Assembly: GCA_964615425.1 (NCBI GenBank)
Contig: CAZTOB010000016.1
Coordinates: forward strand, 1 to 9,438
Length of the DNA stretch: 9,438 bases
Direction: 5' to 3'
Source: CAYLVJ01 sp964615425
Lineage (GTDB): Bacteria; Patescibacteriota; Minisyncoccia; Minisyncoccales; CAYTKG01
Made by a program: the position numbers and the translations under genes. Shown here in pieces: positions 1 through 6,727 of this stretch (position 1 is its first letter; each line of letters starts with the position of its first letter). The notes beneath the pieces were generated by a model. The model saw only the letters and a list, made by a program, of their open reading frames with translations, had not been told where the DNA came from and did no database searches.

Positions 1-30
1 TCTGCCGCTTAGAAGCTCAACGCGACTCAT
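1..30 (-). CDS. 5' end of an unidentified gene, cut by the window edge
   Basis: An ATG at 30-28 opens a minus-strand frame that reads MSRVELLSGR without a stop to the window edge. Ten residues do not allow a family assignment. The case for a real gene rests on the promoter directly upstream: a TTGACA box, a 17-base spacer and an extended TATACT box, with only four bases between the -10 box and the ATG. The expected transcription start is at or within about two bases of the ATG, so the transcript would be leaderless. It is co-directional with the glycosyltransferase cluster, but its own promoter suggests at least partly independent expression. Confidence 0.5.
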   Translation of the reverse strand, partial: MSRVELLSGR

Positions 31-34
31 TTGC

Positions 35-63
35 AGTATAGCAATAAAAGGGTTAATTGTCAA
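35..63 (-). promoter_or_regulatory. Sigma-70-type promoter with extended -10, leaderless layout
   Basis: On the minus strand a perfect TTGACA (63-58) is followed by a 17-base spacer and TATACT (40-35). TG stands one base upstream of the -10 box, so this is an extended -10 element. Consensus boxes at the ideal spacing make this the most convincing promoter in the window. It overlaps the TAA stop codon (55-53) of the preceding GT4 gene, which lies in the spacer. The -10 box ends four bases before the ATG at 30, so initiation would fall near positions 28-30. Confidence 0.8.
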
Positions 64-1183
64 CAGAAAAAAGTATCTCCTTCTCCCGAGAAGATATTTT
101 TCTCCAGTCGTGTTTTTCTGCATTCTCCCGCGCCCGTCGGGAAAGCTTTCTTCTTTCCTCCTCGTTTTCCAAAAGAAAAATCACCTTTTGAGAAAACTCT
201 CCCGTCCTCCCTTTCTTTACCTTCACCATCCCTTTTTTGAAGGTGTCTTCGTAAGCCGGAAGATTCCAGGCGACAACAGGAAGGCCCACCGCCTGAGCCT
301 CAAGAGCCGCTAATCCAAATCCTTCTTCATAGCTGGGAAAAAGGAAGGCTTTTCCCCCCGCCAGAAGAGAAAAAGCTTTTTTATCTTCCAAGAATCCGAA
401 AACCTCTATCTTGCCTTCCAACCCTTTTTTCTTTATCTTTTGTTTCAATTTTTCAACAAACCTTCTCTCCCCCTTCCCGATTAACCCCAGTTTTGCACCT
501 CTTTTTTCTTCCACCACCTTCTCCCACACCACAGGAAGATCCAAAACTCCCTTTACGGGATGAACTCTTCCTAAATAAAAGGCGTCAAACTCCTCCCCGG
601 CCGGAGGAAAACTATTAAGACGGGAAAAAGCCACTCCGTTGGAATTAACCACCACCTTTTCCGGATCGAAACCTCTTTTTTCAAGTTCCTTTTTCACCAG
701 GGAGCTAGCCACCACCCGGTCGGAAAAAAAACGCACCAGGAAAAGGCTCAGATCCTGCGCCTTGCAGCTTACCAGGTTTCTAAGCCAAAAACCAGGCCTT
801 TCTCTCCAATTCCCGTAAATGTGGTGGACCGGTTGAACCCACCTAACTTTCCCCTTCAACTTCAAAGCCAAAACGGGCAAAACGTTGGGCAGTATCTCCG
901 ACTGGCCGTAAACAATGTCCCACTCTTTTTTGATAAAAAAAAGTTTAAAAACCCCGAAAACGGTCCTTAAAAAATAAGTTAAGATCAAAGACCTTCTTTT
1001 CTTTTCACAGGTGGTCAAAAGATAACGGGCCTTCAACCCCTCTTTCTTTAGAAACCTTTTTCCCAAAAGAGAGGTTAAAACAGTAACCTCCACCCCCTTC
1101 ATCCTTTTGAAGATATTCAAAAAACGGTTCCTCCCTCCGCTGGGACCGTCCAAAAAAGTGTTGTCCAAAACTAATATCTGCAT
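53..1183 (-). CDS. Family 4 glycosyltransferase (GT-B fold)
   Basis: This 376-residue protein has the size and layout of a retaining GT4 enzyme, which transfers a sugar from a nucleotide-sugar to a growing glycan at the cytoplasmic face of the membrane. The N-terminal Rossmann half begins directly with MQILVLDNTF and has a glycine-rich GGRNR loop near residues 16-20. The C-terminal half starts at the AFYLGRVHPVKG segment (about 201-212), typical of the GT4 donor domain. It carries the PSYEEGFGLAALEA motif with the E-x7-E pair (Glu287 and Glu295), followed by a GLPVVAW strand. Donor and acceptor cannot be told from sequence. The ATG at 1183 overlaps the preceding GT2 gene by 13 bases and is preceded by AAAAG rather than a clear ribosome binding site, so translation is probably coupled. 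It is the last gene of the five-gene cluster. Family confidence is high; specificity is unknown. Confidence 0.9.
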   Translation of the reverse strand: MQILVLDNTFLDGPSGGRNRFLNIFKRMKGVEVTVLTSLLGKRFLKKEGLKARYLLTTCEKKRRSLILTYFLRTVFGVFKLFFIKKEWDIVYGQSEILPNVLPVLALKLKGKVRWVQPVHHIYGNWRERPGFWLRNLVSCKAQDLSLFLVRFFSDRVVASSLVKKELEKRGFDPEKVVVNSNGVAFSRLNSFPPAGEEFDAFYLGRVHPVKGVLDLPVVWEKVVEEKRGAKLGLIGKGERRFVEKLKQKIKKKGLEGKIEVFGFLEDKKAFSLLAGGKAFLFPSYEEGFGLAALEAQAVGLPVVAWNLPAYEDTFKKGMVKVKKGRTGEFSQKVIFLLENEEERRKLSRRARENAEKHDWRKISSREKEILFSVDN

Positions 1184-2127
1184 CTTTTAAACTTATGCTT
1201 TAAAAAGTAAAAAGTATAGACTGCAACCGTTAAAAAACAGCAGACGGGATGAAGAAGCCAGCTTGCATCCCTGTCCCGGAAAGAATTTCTTAACCCTTCC
1301 AGGAGAGGCCCGACGAAGCTCGCGCAGAAAAGAACCGCCCCGAGAAAACGAAAAGGAGAAGAGGTTTCAACCCAGGTTTCATTCCCTTCTTTCTTCCTTT
1401 CAAGAAACTTTCCCGCTATCTTAGCCCTTTTTCTCAAAAAACCGGCCAGTGACTGAACGTAGTAGTGATAAATCCCCTCCCCGGGGACCCTTCCGAAATA
1501 ATGTCTCCCGCTTTTAACTACCTTGGCCGCGAAGTTGGATTCTTCGAACTTTTCTCCCCGGTCCCAAAAGCGGTCAATCACCTCTTTTCTCCAGATGAAC
1601 CCGTTAGCCCCCATAGGGGGAACCCCTTTTTCAGGATCAATTTCATATTTAAAATAGCCTTTTTCTTCTTCGCAGCGGAAAGGAGGAGAAAAAGCCCGTG
1701 CTAAAGGATCTGCTATGTGAAGAAGAGCCACATATCTGTTTAAAGCATTGAAATCGACGGCCCGAAGATAAAAGGACTCCATCCCAAAAAGATCATCGTC
1801 TTCCAAAAGGGGCCTCACCATCTTTTTAAGCCACGAAGAGGAAGCAATAACGTTGTCAGCGTCTAAAAGAACCACCATCTCCCCCTCCGCCGCCTTCAAA
1901 CCTTCCGCCTTGCCATACTCAGCCTTCTTCAAAGGGTTTTTTAAAACCACGGCCCCCATCCGACGGGCTATCTCCGGGGTGGAGTCCTCCGACCCTCCGT
2001 CCACCACTAAAACCTCCATCTTTTCCGAAGGGTAATTCTGCATTTTAACGGCGGAAAGACATCTTCTCATGTTTTTCTCTTCATTTAAAACGGGGGTGAT
2101 GAATGTCACCAAAGGCCAATTATTCAT
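1171..2127 (-). CDS. Membrane-anchored family 2 glycosyltransferase (GT-A fold)
   Basis: The 318-residue product is an inverting GT2 enzyme. Seen motifs are TPVLNEEKN (11-19), VVDGGSEDST (41-50) for nucleotide binding, and DADN (89-92) as the metal-binding DxD-type motif. A GANGFIWRKEV segment (173-183) sits in the acceptor region. Two hydrophobic stretches near 260-278 and 290-308 probably anchor the C-terminus in the membrane, with a basic tail (KHKFKR). The layout resembles ExoA-like exopolysaccharide transferases, but acceptor and sugar are not predictable. A longer frame opens at a TTG at 2175. I chose the ATG at 2127 because homologues start just before the first beta strand and because it overlaps the preceding stop codon as ATGAATAA, which suits translational coupling. 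No Shine-Dalgarno sequence is visible. It sits fourth of five genes in the cluster. Confidence 0.9.
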   Translation of the reverse strand: MNNWPLVTFITPVLNEEKNMRRCLSAVKMQNYPSEKMEVLVVDGGSEDSTPEIARRMGAVVLKNPLKKAEYGKAEGLKAAEGEMVVLLDADNVIASSSWLKKMVRPLLEDDDLFGMESFYLRAVDFNALNRYVALLHIADPLARAFSPPFRCEEEKGYFKYEIDPEKGVPPMGANGFIWRKEVIDRFWDRGEKFEESNFAAKVVKSGRHYFGRVPGEGIYHYYVQSLAGFLRKRAKIAGKFLERKKEGNETWVETSSPFRFLGAVLFCASFVGPLLEGLRNSFRDRDASWLLHPVCCFLTVAVYTFYFLKHKFKRCRY

Positions 2128-3226
2128 TTTGAAATTTTTTAAGCGCTTTCTTAAAATCCTGAAAACTTCTTTCAAAGGTTAATGATTTACTTTTCTCCCA
2201 AGCTTTACGCCTTATCTCAAGATAAAAAGGAAGATCTTCGAAAAGAAGAGCCACCTTGACAGCCATGTCTTCGGGTGTGTTTCTTTCACAGATCAAGCCC
2301 GTCTCTTTGTCTTCCACCGAATCCCTCAGGCCATCCGTGTTGTAAACCACTGCCGGCGTTCCCCGGGAAGCCGCCTCGGTCACCACCAACCCCCAACCTT
2401 CTTTGACCGAAGGAACGCAAAGAACCCAGGATCTCTCCAGAAGCCTTTCCTTTTCCTCCTCCTCCACCCAGCCGAGAAAAAAAACGTCCTCAAGAGCTTC
2501 AGCCTCCCTTTCAATTTTTGACGCATACCTTTTATCTTCTCTTCTTCCAACCAAAAAAAGCTTAACCTTCGGGAGCCTTTCTTTTAAAAGGCGGAAGGCC
2601 CTGACCACGTGGTGGGGTCTCTTGGTCCTTTTAAAGCTTCCCAAAAAAAGAAGAAAAGGCTCCTTCTCTTCAACCGAGGGTATTTTTTCCAGAGGAGAAA
2701 GTCCTATTCCTTCGCTTACAACCTCCACCTTCTTGAAGCCAAACCGGGCGAGATCTTTTTTGCTGCTTGAAGAAACCGTAACCGCAGGCACCCTTGAAAC
2801 AGCCCTCAAAAGAACCTTTTCTGCCCCGAAACCTATCCAAGAAAGAGGCGGCGGAAAAAGATGAAACCAGCTTTCTCCGCAAAGCTGGTGGATGAAAAAA
2901 ATCTTCGAAGAAGAAAAAAGAACAAACAAGGGAGCCGTCTTCAAATCCAGGATGACAAGTTCGGGCCAGTCCCTTAATCGACGAAGGTAGAAAATAAAGG
3001 CGGTTAGAAACAAAAGAGCCCTGTTTCCAGTCCGAACGATTTCAAAACCTCTTCTTTCCACCCTTTTTTCCCCTCCCCTGAAAGCGCTGGTTAAAAATAT
3101 GACCCGGGACCCTTCCTCGGCCAGACGGGAGGCCAGCTCTTCGTTCACCAGCTCCGCTCCCCCCGCCCGAGGGTGGGAGGAGTCTTTCCATGTAACCCAG
3201 AGTATTTTTCGGGGAAGTTTTTTCAT
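2120..3226 (-). CDS. Family 4 glycosyltransferase (GT-B fold)
   Basis: A 368-residue retaining GT4 enzyme. The N-terminal domain has the glycine-rich loop PRAGGAE (19-25), common in GT4 proteins that act on lipid-linked glycans, and a long hydrophobic helix near 70-82 that may help it sit on the membrane. The C-terminal donor domain begins at LLFLGSFKRTKRP (192-204). It contains PSVKEGWGLVVTEAASRGTP (272-291), with Glu276 and Glu284 as the E-x7-E pair that contacts the nucleotide-sugar. Its ATG shares one base with the stop codon of the upstream TPR/GT-C gene (TAATG), a classic stop-start coupling. It differs clearly in sequence from the other GT4 of the cluster, so the two probably make different linkages. 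Donor and acceptor are not known. Confidence 0.92.
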   Translation of the reverse strand: MKKLPRKILWVTWKDSSHPRAGGAELVNEELASRLAEEGSRVIFLTSAFRGGEKRVERRGFEIVRTGNRALLFLTAFIFYLRRLRDWPELVILDLKTAPLFVLFSSSKIFFIHQLCGESWFHLFPPPLSWIGFGAEKVLLRAVSRVPAVTVSSSSKKDLARFGFKKVEVVSEGIGLSPLEKIPSVEEKEPFLLFLGSFKRTKRPHHVVRAFRLLKERLPKVKLFLVGRREDKRYASKIEREAEALEDVFFLGWVEEEEKERLLERSWVLCVPSVKEGWGLVVTEAASRGTPAVVYNTDGLRDSVEDKETGLICERNTPEDMAVKVALLFEDLPFYLEIRRKAWEKSKSLTFERSFQDFKKALKKFQNE

Positions 3227-4806
3227 TAAAGTCCGGGAGAATTCATCCCGGGTGAAGCTTTGTTTATCGCTTCTTCGATCTGGCGGAGAAGCTGACGAGC
3301 ATCCTCGTGCTCCGGATTTAACTCCAAAGTCCTTTCAAGATAAGCTTTGGCTTGTTGAAATTCTTCATTTTGAATTTTGATGTAGGAAAGAAGAAAGTAG
3401 GACTGGTAAAGTTCGGGGTTTTCTTTTACGGCCTCTTTGAAATATTCCTCAGCCTTTTCCAAGTCTCCCTTTTGAAGATAGGTGTTGGCCAGGTTATGGG
3501 TGGCATCTGCATAACCTGGCCTTAATCTTCTTGCTTCTTGGAATGACTCCACCGCCTTGTCCAATTTTCCCTCTTTCACGTAGACGTCTCCCATATTATT
3601 GTGTGCCCGGGGGCTTCCGGGGGCCACCCGGACGGTGGCGCGCCACAAAGTGCCTCTATTCTGCCAGTCCCTTTCCCTTCGGATGTCTCTTATAAAATAA
3701 AAAGAAAGGAGAGGAACAAGAAGAAAAAGAGACAGATGTTTAGCTTCAAAACGTTCCTCAATCTCCAAAAAGAACCAGGCTAAAAGAACACAAAAACCTA
3801 TAACACCCAGATAGGTGTATCTTTCAGCGTAAAACCAGCTGATCTGGAGAGGGGAGAAAGAAATAGAGACGGAAAAAAGAAAAAGGGCTAGAAAAAAAAG
3901 AAATATTCTTTTTTTACGGAAAATAAGGACGGAAAGAAAAAGAAGAAAGGTGAAAACCCTGCTTAGAAGGATAAAAGAACGAGCCACCGCCCTCCCTTCG
4001 TGGTACAAACTCAAATTCTTGGGCCAGATAAAAAGCTCCGCGTACCTGGTTAAGCTGTAGGGAATGATTAAAAGAGGGTTCTGCCAGGAAGAAACCCCTT
4101 CTCCTCCCCCCGAAAGAGAAACCACCCTCTCTTCAGCCTGACCAGCGATTTTCAAGCCGTAGCCCGCCAAAAGGAAAAAAAGAGCAAGATAAAAATGCCA
4201 ACTGGGCTTCCTTTTTTTAACCAAAACCTCATAGATGAAAAACAAAGGAAAAAGAGGAAGGGCCCAAGGCTTACTGGTCAAAGACAGGGCGTAGAAGAAA
4301 AGACAACCGAAAAGATGAATATTTTTCCCTTCTTCAAGATAAAAGTGAAAAAAAAGAAAGGAAATAAAAAAGAAAAAAGTGTAAAGAAGGTAGGCATCGG
4401 CCGAAACCCAGGCCACCGCTTCTACATGAACGGGATGAAGGGCAAAAAGAAAACCGGAAAGAAGAGCCAGTTTTCTTCTCTCTGTAACCGACAAAACGAA
4501 AAAAGTCGCTAGAAAAGTATTTAAAAGATGAAGGGTCAAGTTGCTGATGCGGTAACCCAAAGGGTTGGTGCCGGTAAGAGAGTAAAGAAAATTCTTGTAA
4601 ACACTGAAGGCGGAAAGGGACTTAACCCCTCTCCAGACGTTCCCCATCTCTTCAGTGGTTAAAAGAGTTCTGTCATCAGCCACGAAACCGTTGTCCAGGG
4701 TGCCGATAAAAGTCGTAACACACACCCCGGCCAGAAGTATAAAAACAAGGGAGTTCTCCCCGAAAAAGGAAGCTGTTTCTTTCCAATTTTTAATCTTTTT
4801 TTTCAT
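3226..4806 (-). CDS. TMTC-like multi-spanning GT-C protein with C-terminal TPR repeats
   Basis: The 526-residue product has about 11 or 12 predicted membrane helices in residues 18-373, then a soluble TPR tail. Features seen: a first external loop with NGFVADD, whose Asp44-Asp45 pair matches the acidic motif of GT-C enzymes; NPLGYRISNLTLHLLN (81-96); FALHPVHVEAVAWVS (121-135); and AERYTYLG (327-334). All are hallmarks of the bacterial relatives of TMTC protein O-mannosyltransferases. Three TPR units follow at about 398-431, 432-465 and 466-499 (for example AHNNMGDVYVKEGKLDKAVE). GT-C enzymes use polyprenyl-phosphate sugars outside the membrane, and the upstream GtrB-like gene would supply such a donor. 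The TPR tail may recognise the acceptor protein or glycan. Its ATG overlaps the GtrB gene by 17 bases. The fold and family are confident; protein glycosylation as the activity is inferred, and a glycan acceptor is equally possible. Confidence 0.85.
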   Translation of the reverse strand: MKKKIKNWKETASFFGENSLVFILLAGVCVTTFIGTLDNGFVADDRTLLTTEEMGNVWRGVKSLSAFSVYKNFLYSLTGTNPLGYRISNLTLHLLNTFLATFFVLSVTERRKLALLSGFLFALHPVHVEAVAWVSADAYLLYTFFFFISFLFFHFYLEEGKNIHLFGCLFFYALSLTSKPWALPLFPLFFIYEVLVKKRKPSWHFYLALFFLLAGYGLKIAGQAEERVVSLSGGGEGVSSWQNPLLIIPYSLTRYAELFIWPKNLSLYHEGRAVARSFILLSRVFTFLLFLSVLIFRKKRIFLFFLALFLFSVSISFSPLQISWFYAERYTYLGVIGFCVLLAWFFLEIEERFEAKHLSLFLLVPLLSFYFIRDIRRERDWQNRGTLWRATVRVAPGSPRAHNNMGDVYVKEGKLDKAVESFQEARRLRPGYADATHNLANTYLQKGDLEKAEEYFKEAVKENPELYQSYFLLSYIKIQNEEFQQAKAYLERTLELNPEHEDARQLLRQIEEAINKASPGMNSPGL

Positions 4807-5755
4807 CTTCTGACAAACCGACTTTTTCTTTTATAACGTAGAGAGGTCTTCTTTTAACCTCCTGGTGAATAGAAGCGATGTAAAGAGCGGTAAGGCCCAA
4901 ACAAAACAAAACTATCCCCACTAAAAAGAGAATCAAAACCGCCAAAAAAGCGGTTCCAGAGAAATTCAACCGCCAAGGGTCTCCCAGTAGAATATCTTCC
5001 GCCAACATGAAAACGCCCAAAACACCAGCCAAAAGAGTAATCCCTCCTCCCAGGTAACCGGCTAACTTCAGGGGGAAAAGGGAGTGGCTGAGGACAGCCG
5101 AAACAAAAAGACGAGCCAGCCGGGCGGGGTTTTGTTTGGAACAACCCTTTTTCCTTTTTTCAACCTCAAAAAAGATCTTCTCTTTTTCAAAACCCAGCCA
5201 GTTTATAAGACCGCGGGTGATTCTAGCTTTTTCACTCAGCCCGTTAAAGGCGTCAACCACCTTTCTGTCCAAGAGACGGTAATCGCTTTCCTCCGCCGGA
5301 ACATCCGCCTCTCCGAAAAAGGCGAGAAAGCGATAAAAAACAAAAGACCCCGCTCTCTTTAAAAAGCCTCCTCTGGGTACTAAACGTCTTGCCCCCGCCA
5401 CCACCTCCACTCCCTCTTCCCATTTTTCAATGAACTTGCTAATTAAAGAAGGGGGGTGCTGGAGGTCCGCATCAAGAGTCAAAACAGCCTCTCCCGTACT
5501 TTCCGCCAATCCAGCCGCCAAGGCTCTTTCCTTTCCAAAGTTGCGGGAAAAACGGATACAGATCACCTGTTTGTTCTTCTCAGAGATTTTTTTCAATTTT
5601 TTAAAAGACCCATCGGTCGATCCATCGTCAACAAAGATAATTTCGAAATTATAATTCTCAATCTCTTTTAGAACCAAAGAAAGCCTGCTCCAAAAATCAT
5701 CGAGAACCTCCTCTTCGTTAAAAACAGGAATCACGATTGATATTTTCTTGGACAT
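4790..5755 (-). CDS. GtrB/DPM1-like polyprenyl-phosphate glycosyltransferase
   Basis: This 321-residue GT2 enzyme matches the group that moves a sugar from a nucleotide-sugar onto polyprenyl phosphate at the inner face of the membrane (GtrB, ArnC, DPM1). Motifs in order: IPVFNEEEVL (9-18), FVDDGSTDGS (41-50), FSRNFGKERALAAGL (69-83), LDADLQHPP (94-102), SDYRLLDRKVVDAF (157-170) and a RKKGCSKQ stretch (201-208) corresponding to the family's RxxGxSKY. The usual aromatic residue after SK is Gln here. Two membrane helices follow (about 229-251 and 266-292), then a short cytoplasmic tail with RRPLYVIKE, as usual for the GtrB subgroup. It is the first gene of the five-gene cluster and directly precedes the TMTC-like GT-C gene, its likely customer. 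The start follows an AT-rich stretch with no Shine-Dalgarno sequence. The sugar is not predictable. Confidence 0.92.
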   Translation of the reverse strand: MSKKISIVIPVFNEEEVLDDFWSRLSLVLKEIENYNFEIIFVDDGSTDGSFKKLKKISEKNKQVICIRFSRNFGKERALAAGLAESTGEAVLTLDADLQHPPSLISKFIEKWEEGVEVVAGARRLVPRGGFLKRAGSFVFYRFLAFFGEADVPAEESDYRLLDRKVVDAFNGLSEKARITRGLINWLGFEKEKIFFEVEKRKKGCSKQNPARLARLFVSAVLSHSLFPLKLAGYLGGGITLLAGVLGVFMLAEDILLGDPWRLNFSGTAFLAVLILFLVGIVLFCLGLTALYIASIHQEVKRRPLYVIKEKVGLSEDEKKD

Positions 5756-5770
5756 GTTTATTTAATCGCA

Positions 5771-5810
5771 CTTTTATTCCACAACTTTTATTAATATACT
5801 ACAATAAAAG
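5771..5810. repeat. CTTTTATT direct and inverted repeats (operator-like)
   Basis: CTTTTATT occurs at 5771-5778 and again at 5785-5792, a 14-base period. Its exact inverse AATAAAAG follows at 5803-5810, making an 8-base-arm inverted repeat with a 10-base spacer around the candidate -10 boxes of both directions. The placement would suit a regulator binding site. The arms are AT-rich and could be chance, and no regulator gene is in the window. Confidence 0.4.
5800..5805 (+). promoter_or_regulatory. Candidate -10 box for the plus-strand GT2 gene
   Basis: TACAAT differs from the -10 consensus at one position. No convincing -35 box lies 17 bases upstream (TTCCAC at 5777-5782). Its first base is exactly 12 bases before an ATG at 5812, so initiation would fall on that ATG, 28 bases upstream of the annotated GT2 start. 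Confidence 0.4.
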
Positions 5811-5839
5811 GATGTTAAAAAAAAGATAAAAAAGAGAAG

Positions 5840-6727
5840 ATGACTCAAAATCCCCTCGTTAGTGTCCTTATACCCACTTACAACCGGAAAAACCTTCTTT
5901 TGCGGGCTTTAAAAAGCGTCTTCGACCAGACCTATCATAATCTAGAAGTGGTAGTGGTGGATGATGCTTCGACCGACAACACCGAAAAAAGCCTTCGAAA
6001 GTCCCGTTTCTGGGAGAAAACAAGCTTCATCCGCCACCAGGAAAACAAGGGAGCTCCGGCATCTAGAAACACCGCCGTCAAAAACTCTTCGGGAGACTTC
6101 ATCGCTTTTCTTGACTCTGACGATGTGTGGCACCCTGTAAAAATAAAAAAACAAATCGAGGTTCTGCAAGAAAACCCCGAATACAGCCTGGTATTTACGA
6201 AATATCAAGTCCATAAAAGCGGAAAAACACATACCGCGCCTCATGTAGACTTTTTTCCTCAGAAAAGAAGTCAGAATAAGTTGAAAAAACTTCTTTACAA
6301 AAGAAGCTTCATTTTGAACTCTTCAGTTCTCGTTAAAAGGTCATGCTTAAAAAAAGCCGGCCTTTTCGATGAGAGTCTGCCTTCTCTTGAAGATTGGGAG
6401 CTTTGGATAAGATTTGCCGACTACTGCCGCTTTTTTTTCATCCCCCAGGTTATGGTGGAAAAATATTCACCTCCAGACCAAATAACTAGGGATAAAAAAG
6501 CCTTCGTTCAAGCCATAAAGTTAATACTCGAGAAGCACAAAAACTGGTATGATGCGCATCCCTTCATAAAAAGCTGGCAGATGATGAGGGCGGGACGCCT
6601 TCTTTTAAAAGCAAAAAAAATAAAAAAAGCCGGCAGGTGGTTTAAGGAGTCAATTAAAACCCATCCCTTTTCCCCTGTCTTCTGGCTTTTTGAAATCCTT
6701 TCTCTTTTTATCTCATCAATTCGTTGA
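5840..6727 (+). CDS. Family 2 glycosyltransferase (GT-A fold)
   Basis: The 295-residue product is a soluble GT2 enzyme that adds a sugar from a nucleotide donor to a glycan on the cytoplasmic side. Seen motifs are VSVLIPTYNR (7-16), VVVDDASTDNT (38-48), NKGAPASRN (69-77), FLDSDDVW (90-97) as the metal-binding site, and LEDWELWIRF (183-192), where Glu184-Asp185 is the typical ED catalytic-base motif. A basic helical C-terminus (about 245-295) is common in this subfamily and may touch the membrane. It is the only plus-strand gene here, divergent from the five-gene cluster and convergent with the protease gene, overlapping it by 20 bases. The ATG at 5840 was chosen because the protein then begins shortly before the first beta strand. 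An in-frame extension from the ATG at 5812 would need a one-base change in an A8 run. Its TGA stop supports the standard code. The sugar and linkage are unknown. Confidence 0.9.
   Translation: MTQNPLVSVLIPTYNRKNLLLRALKSVFDQTYHNLEVVVVDDASTDNTEKSLRKSRFWEKTSFIRHQENKGAPASRNTAVKNSSGDFIAFLDSDDVWHPVKIKKQIEVLQENPEYSLVFTKYQVHKSGKTHTAPHVDFFPQKRSQNKLKKLLYKRSFILNSSVLVKRSCLKKAGLFDESLPSLEDWELWIRFADYCRFFFIPQVMVEKYSPPDQITRDKKAFVQAIKLILEKHKNWYDAHPFIKSWQMMRAGRLLLKAKKIKKAGRWFKESIKTHPFSPVFWLFEILSLFISSIR

Larger units (their letters stand above)
5756..5839. promoter_or_regulatory. Divergent intergenic region between two glycosyltransferase transcription units
   Basis: These 84 AT-rich bases separate the minus-strand five-gene cluster from the plus-strand GT2 gene, so both promoters should be here. 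For the plus strand TACAAT at 5800-5805 is a good -10 candidate. For the minus strand TATATT at 5798-5793 is possible, with no good -35 box. The two candidates almost abut, so the promoters would overlap or compete. Repeated CTTTTATT elements flank them. No Shine-Dalgarno sequence stands before the minus-strand gene; GAGAAG touches the plus-strand ATG, too close for normal use. Confidence 0.55.

Noticed and set aside
1184..1195. TAAGTT 12 bases before the last GT4 start, as a further leaderless promoter.
   Set aside because: Only three of six consensus bases match, with no TG extension, and the gene is already overlapped by its operon neighbour.
2128..2175. Longer GT2 frame starting at a TTG, adding 16 residues (MKEVFRILRKRLKNFK).
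   Set aside because: The extension lies wholly inside the upstream GT4 gene, uses a rare start codon and precedes the natural beginning of the GT2 fold; the ATG at 2127 sits at the gene junction.
2403..2864. A 153-residue plus-strand open frame.
   Set aside because: It is antisense to the conserved C-terminal half of a GT4 gene, is serine/arginine-rich low-complexity sequence with no motif, and reflects the purine-rich opposite strand.
3601..3650. GC-rich patch at the junction of the GT-C and TPR parts, as a possible recent fusion scar.
   Set aside because: It encodes the RATVRVAPGSPRAHNN segment; a W-rich, proline-containing passage into the first TPR is usual for this family, so codon content explains the composition.
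4195..4512. A 105-residue lysine-rich plus-strand open frame.
   Set aside because: It is antisense to the membrane helices of the TMTC-like gene; lysine runs are the mirror of Phe/Leu codons there.
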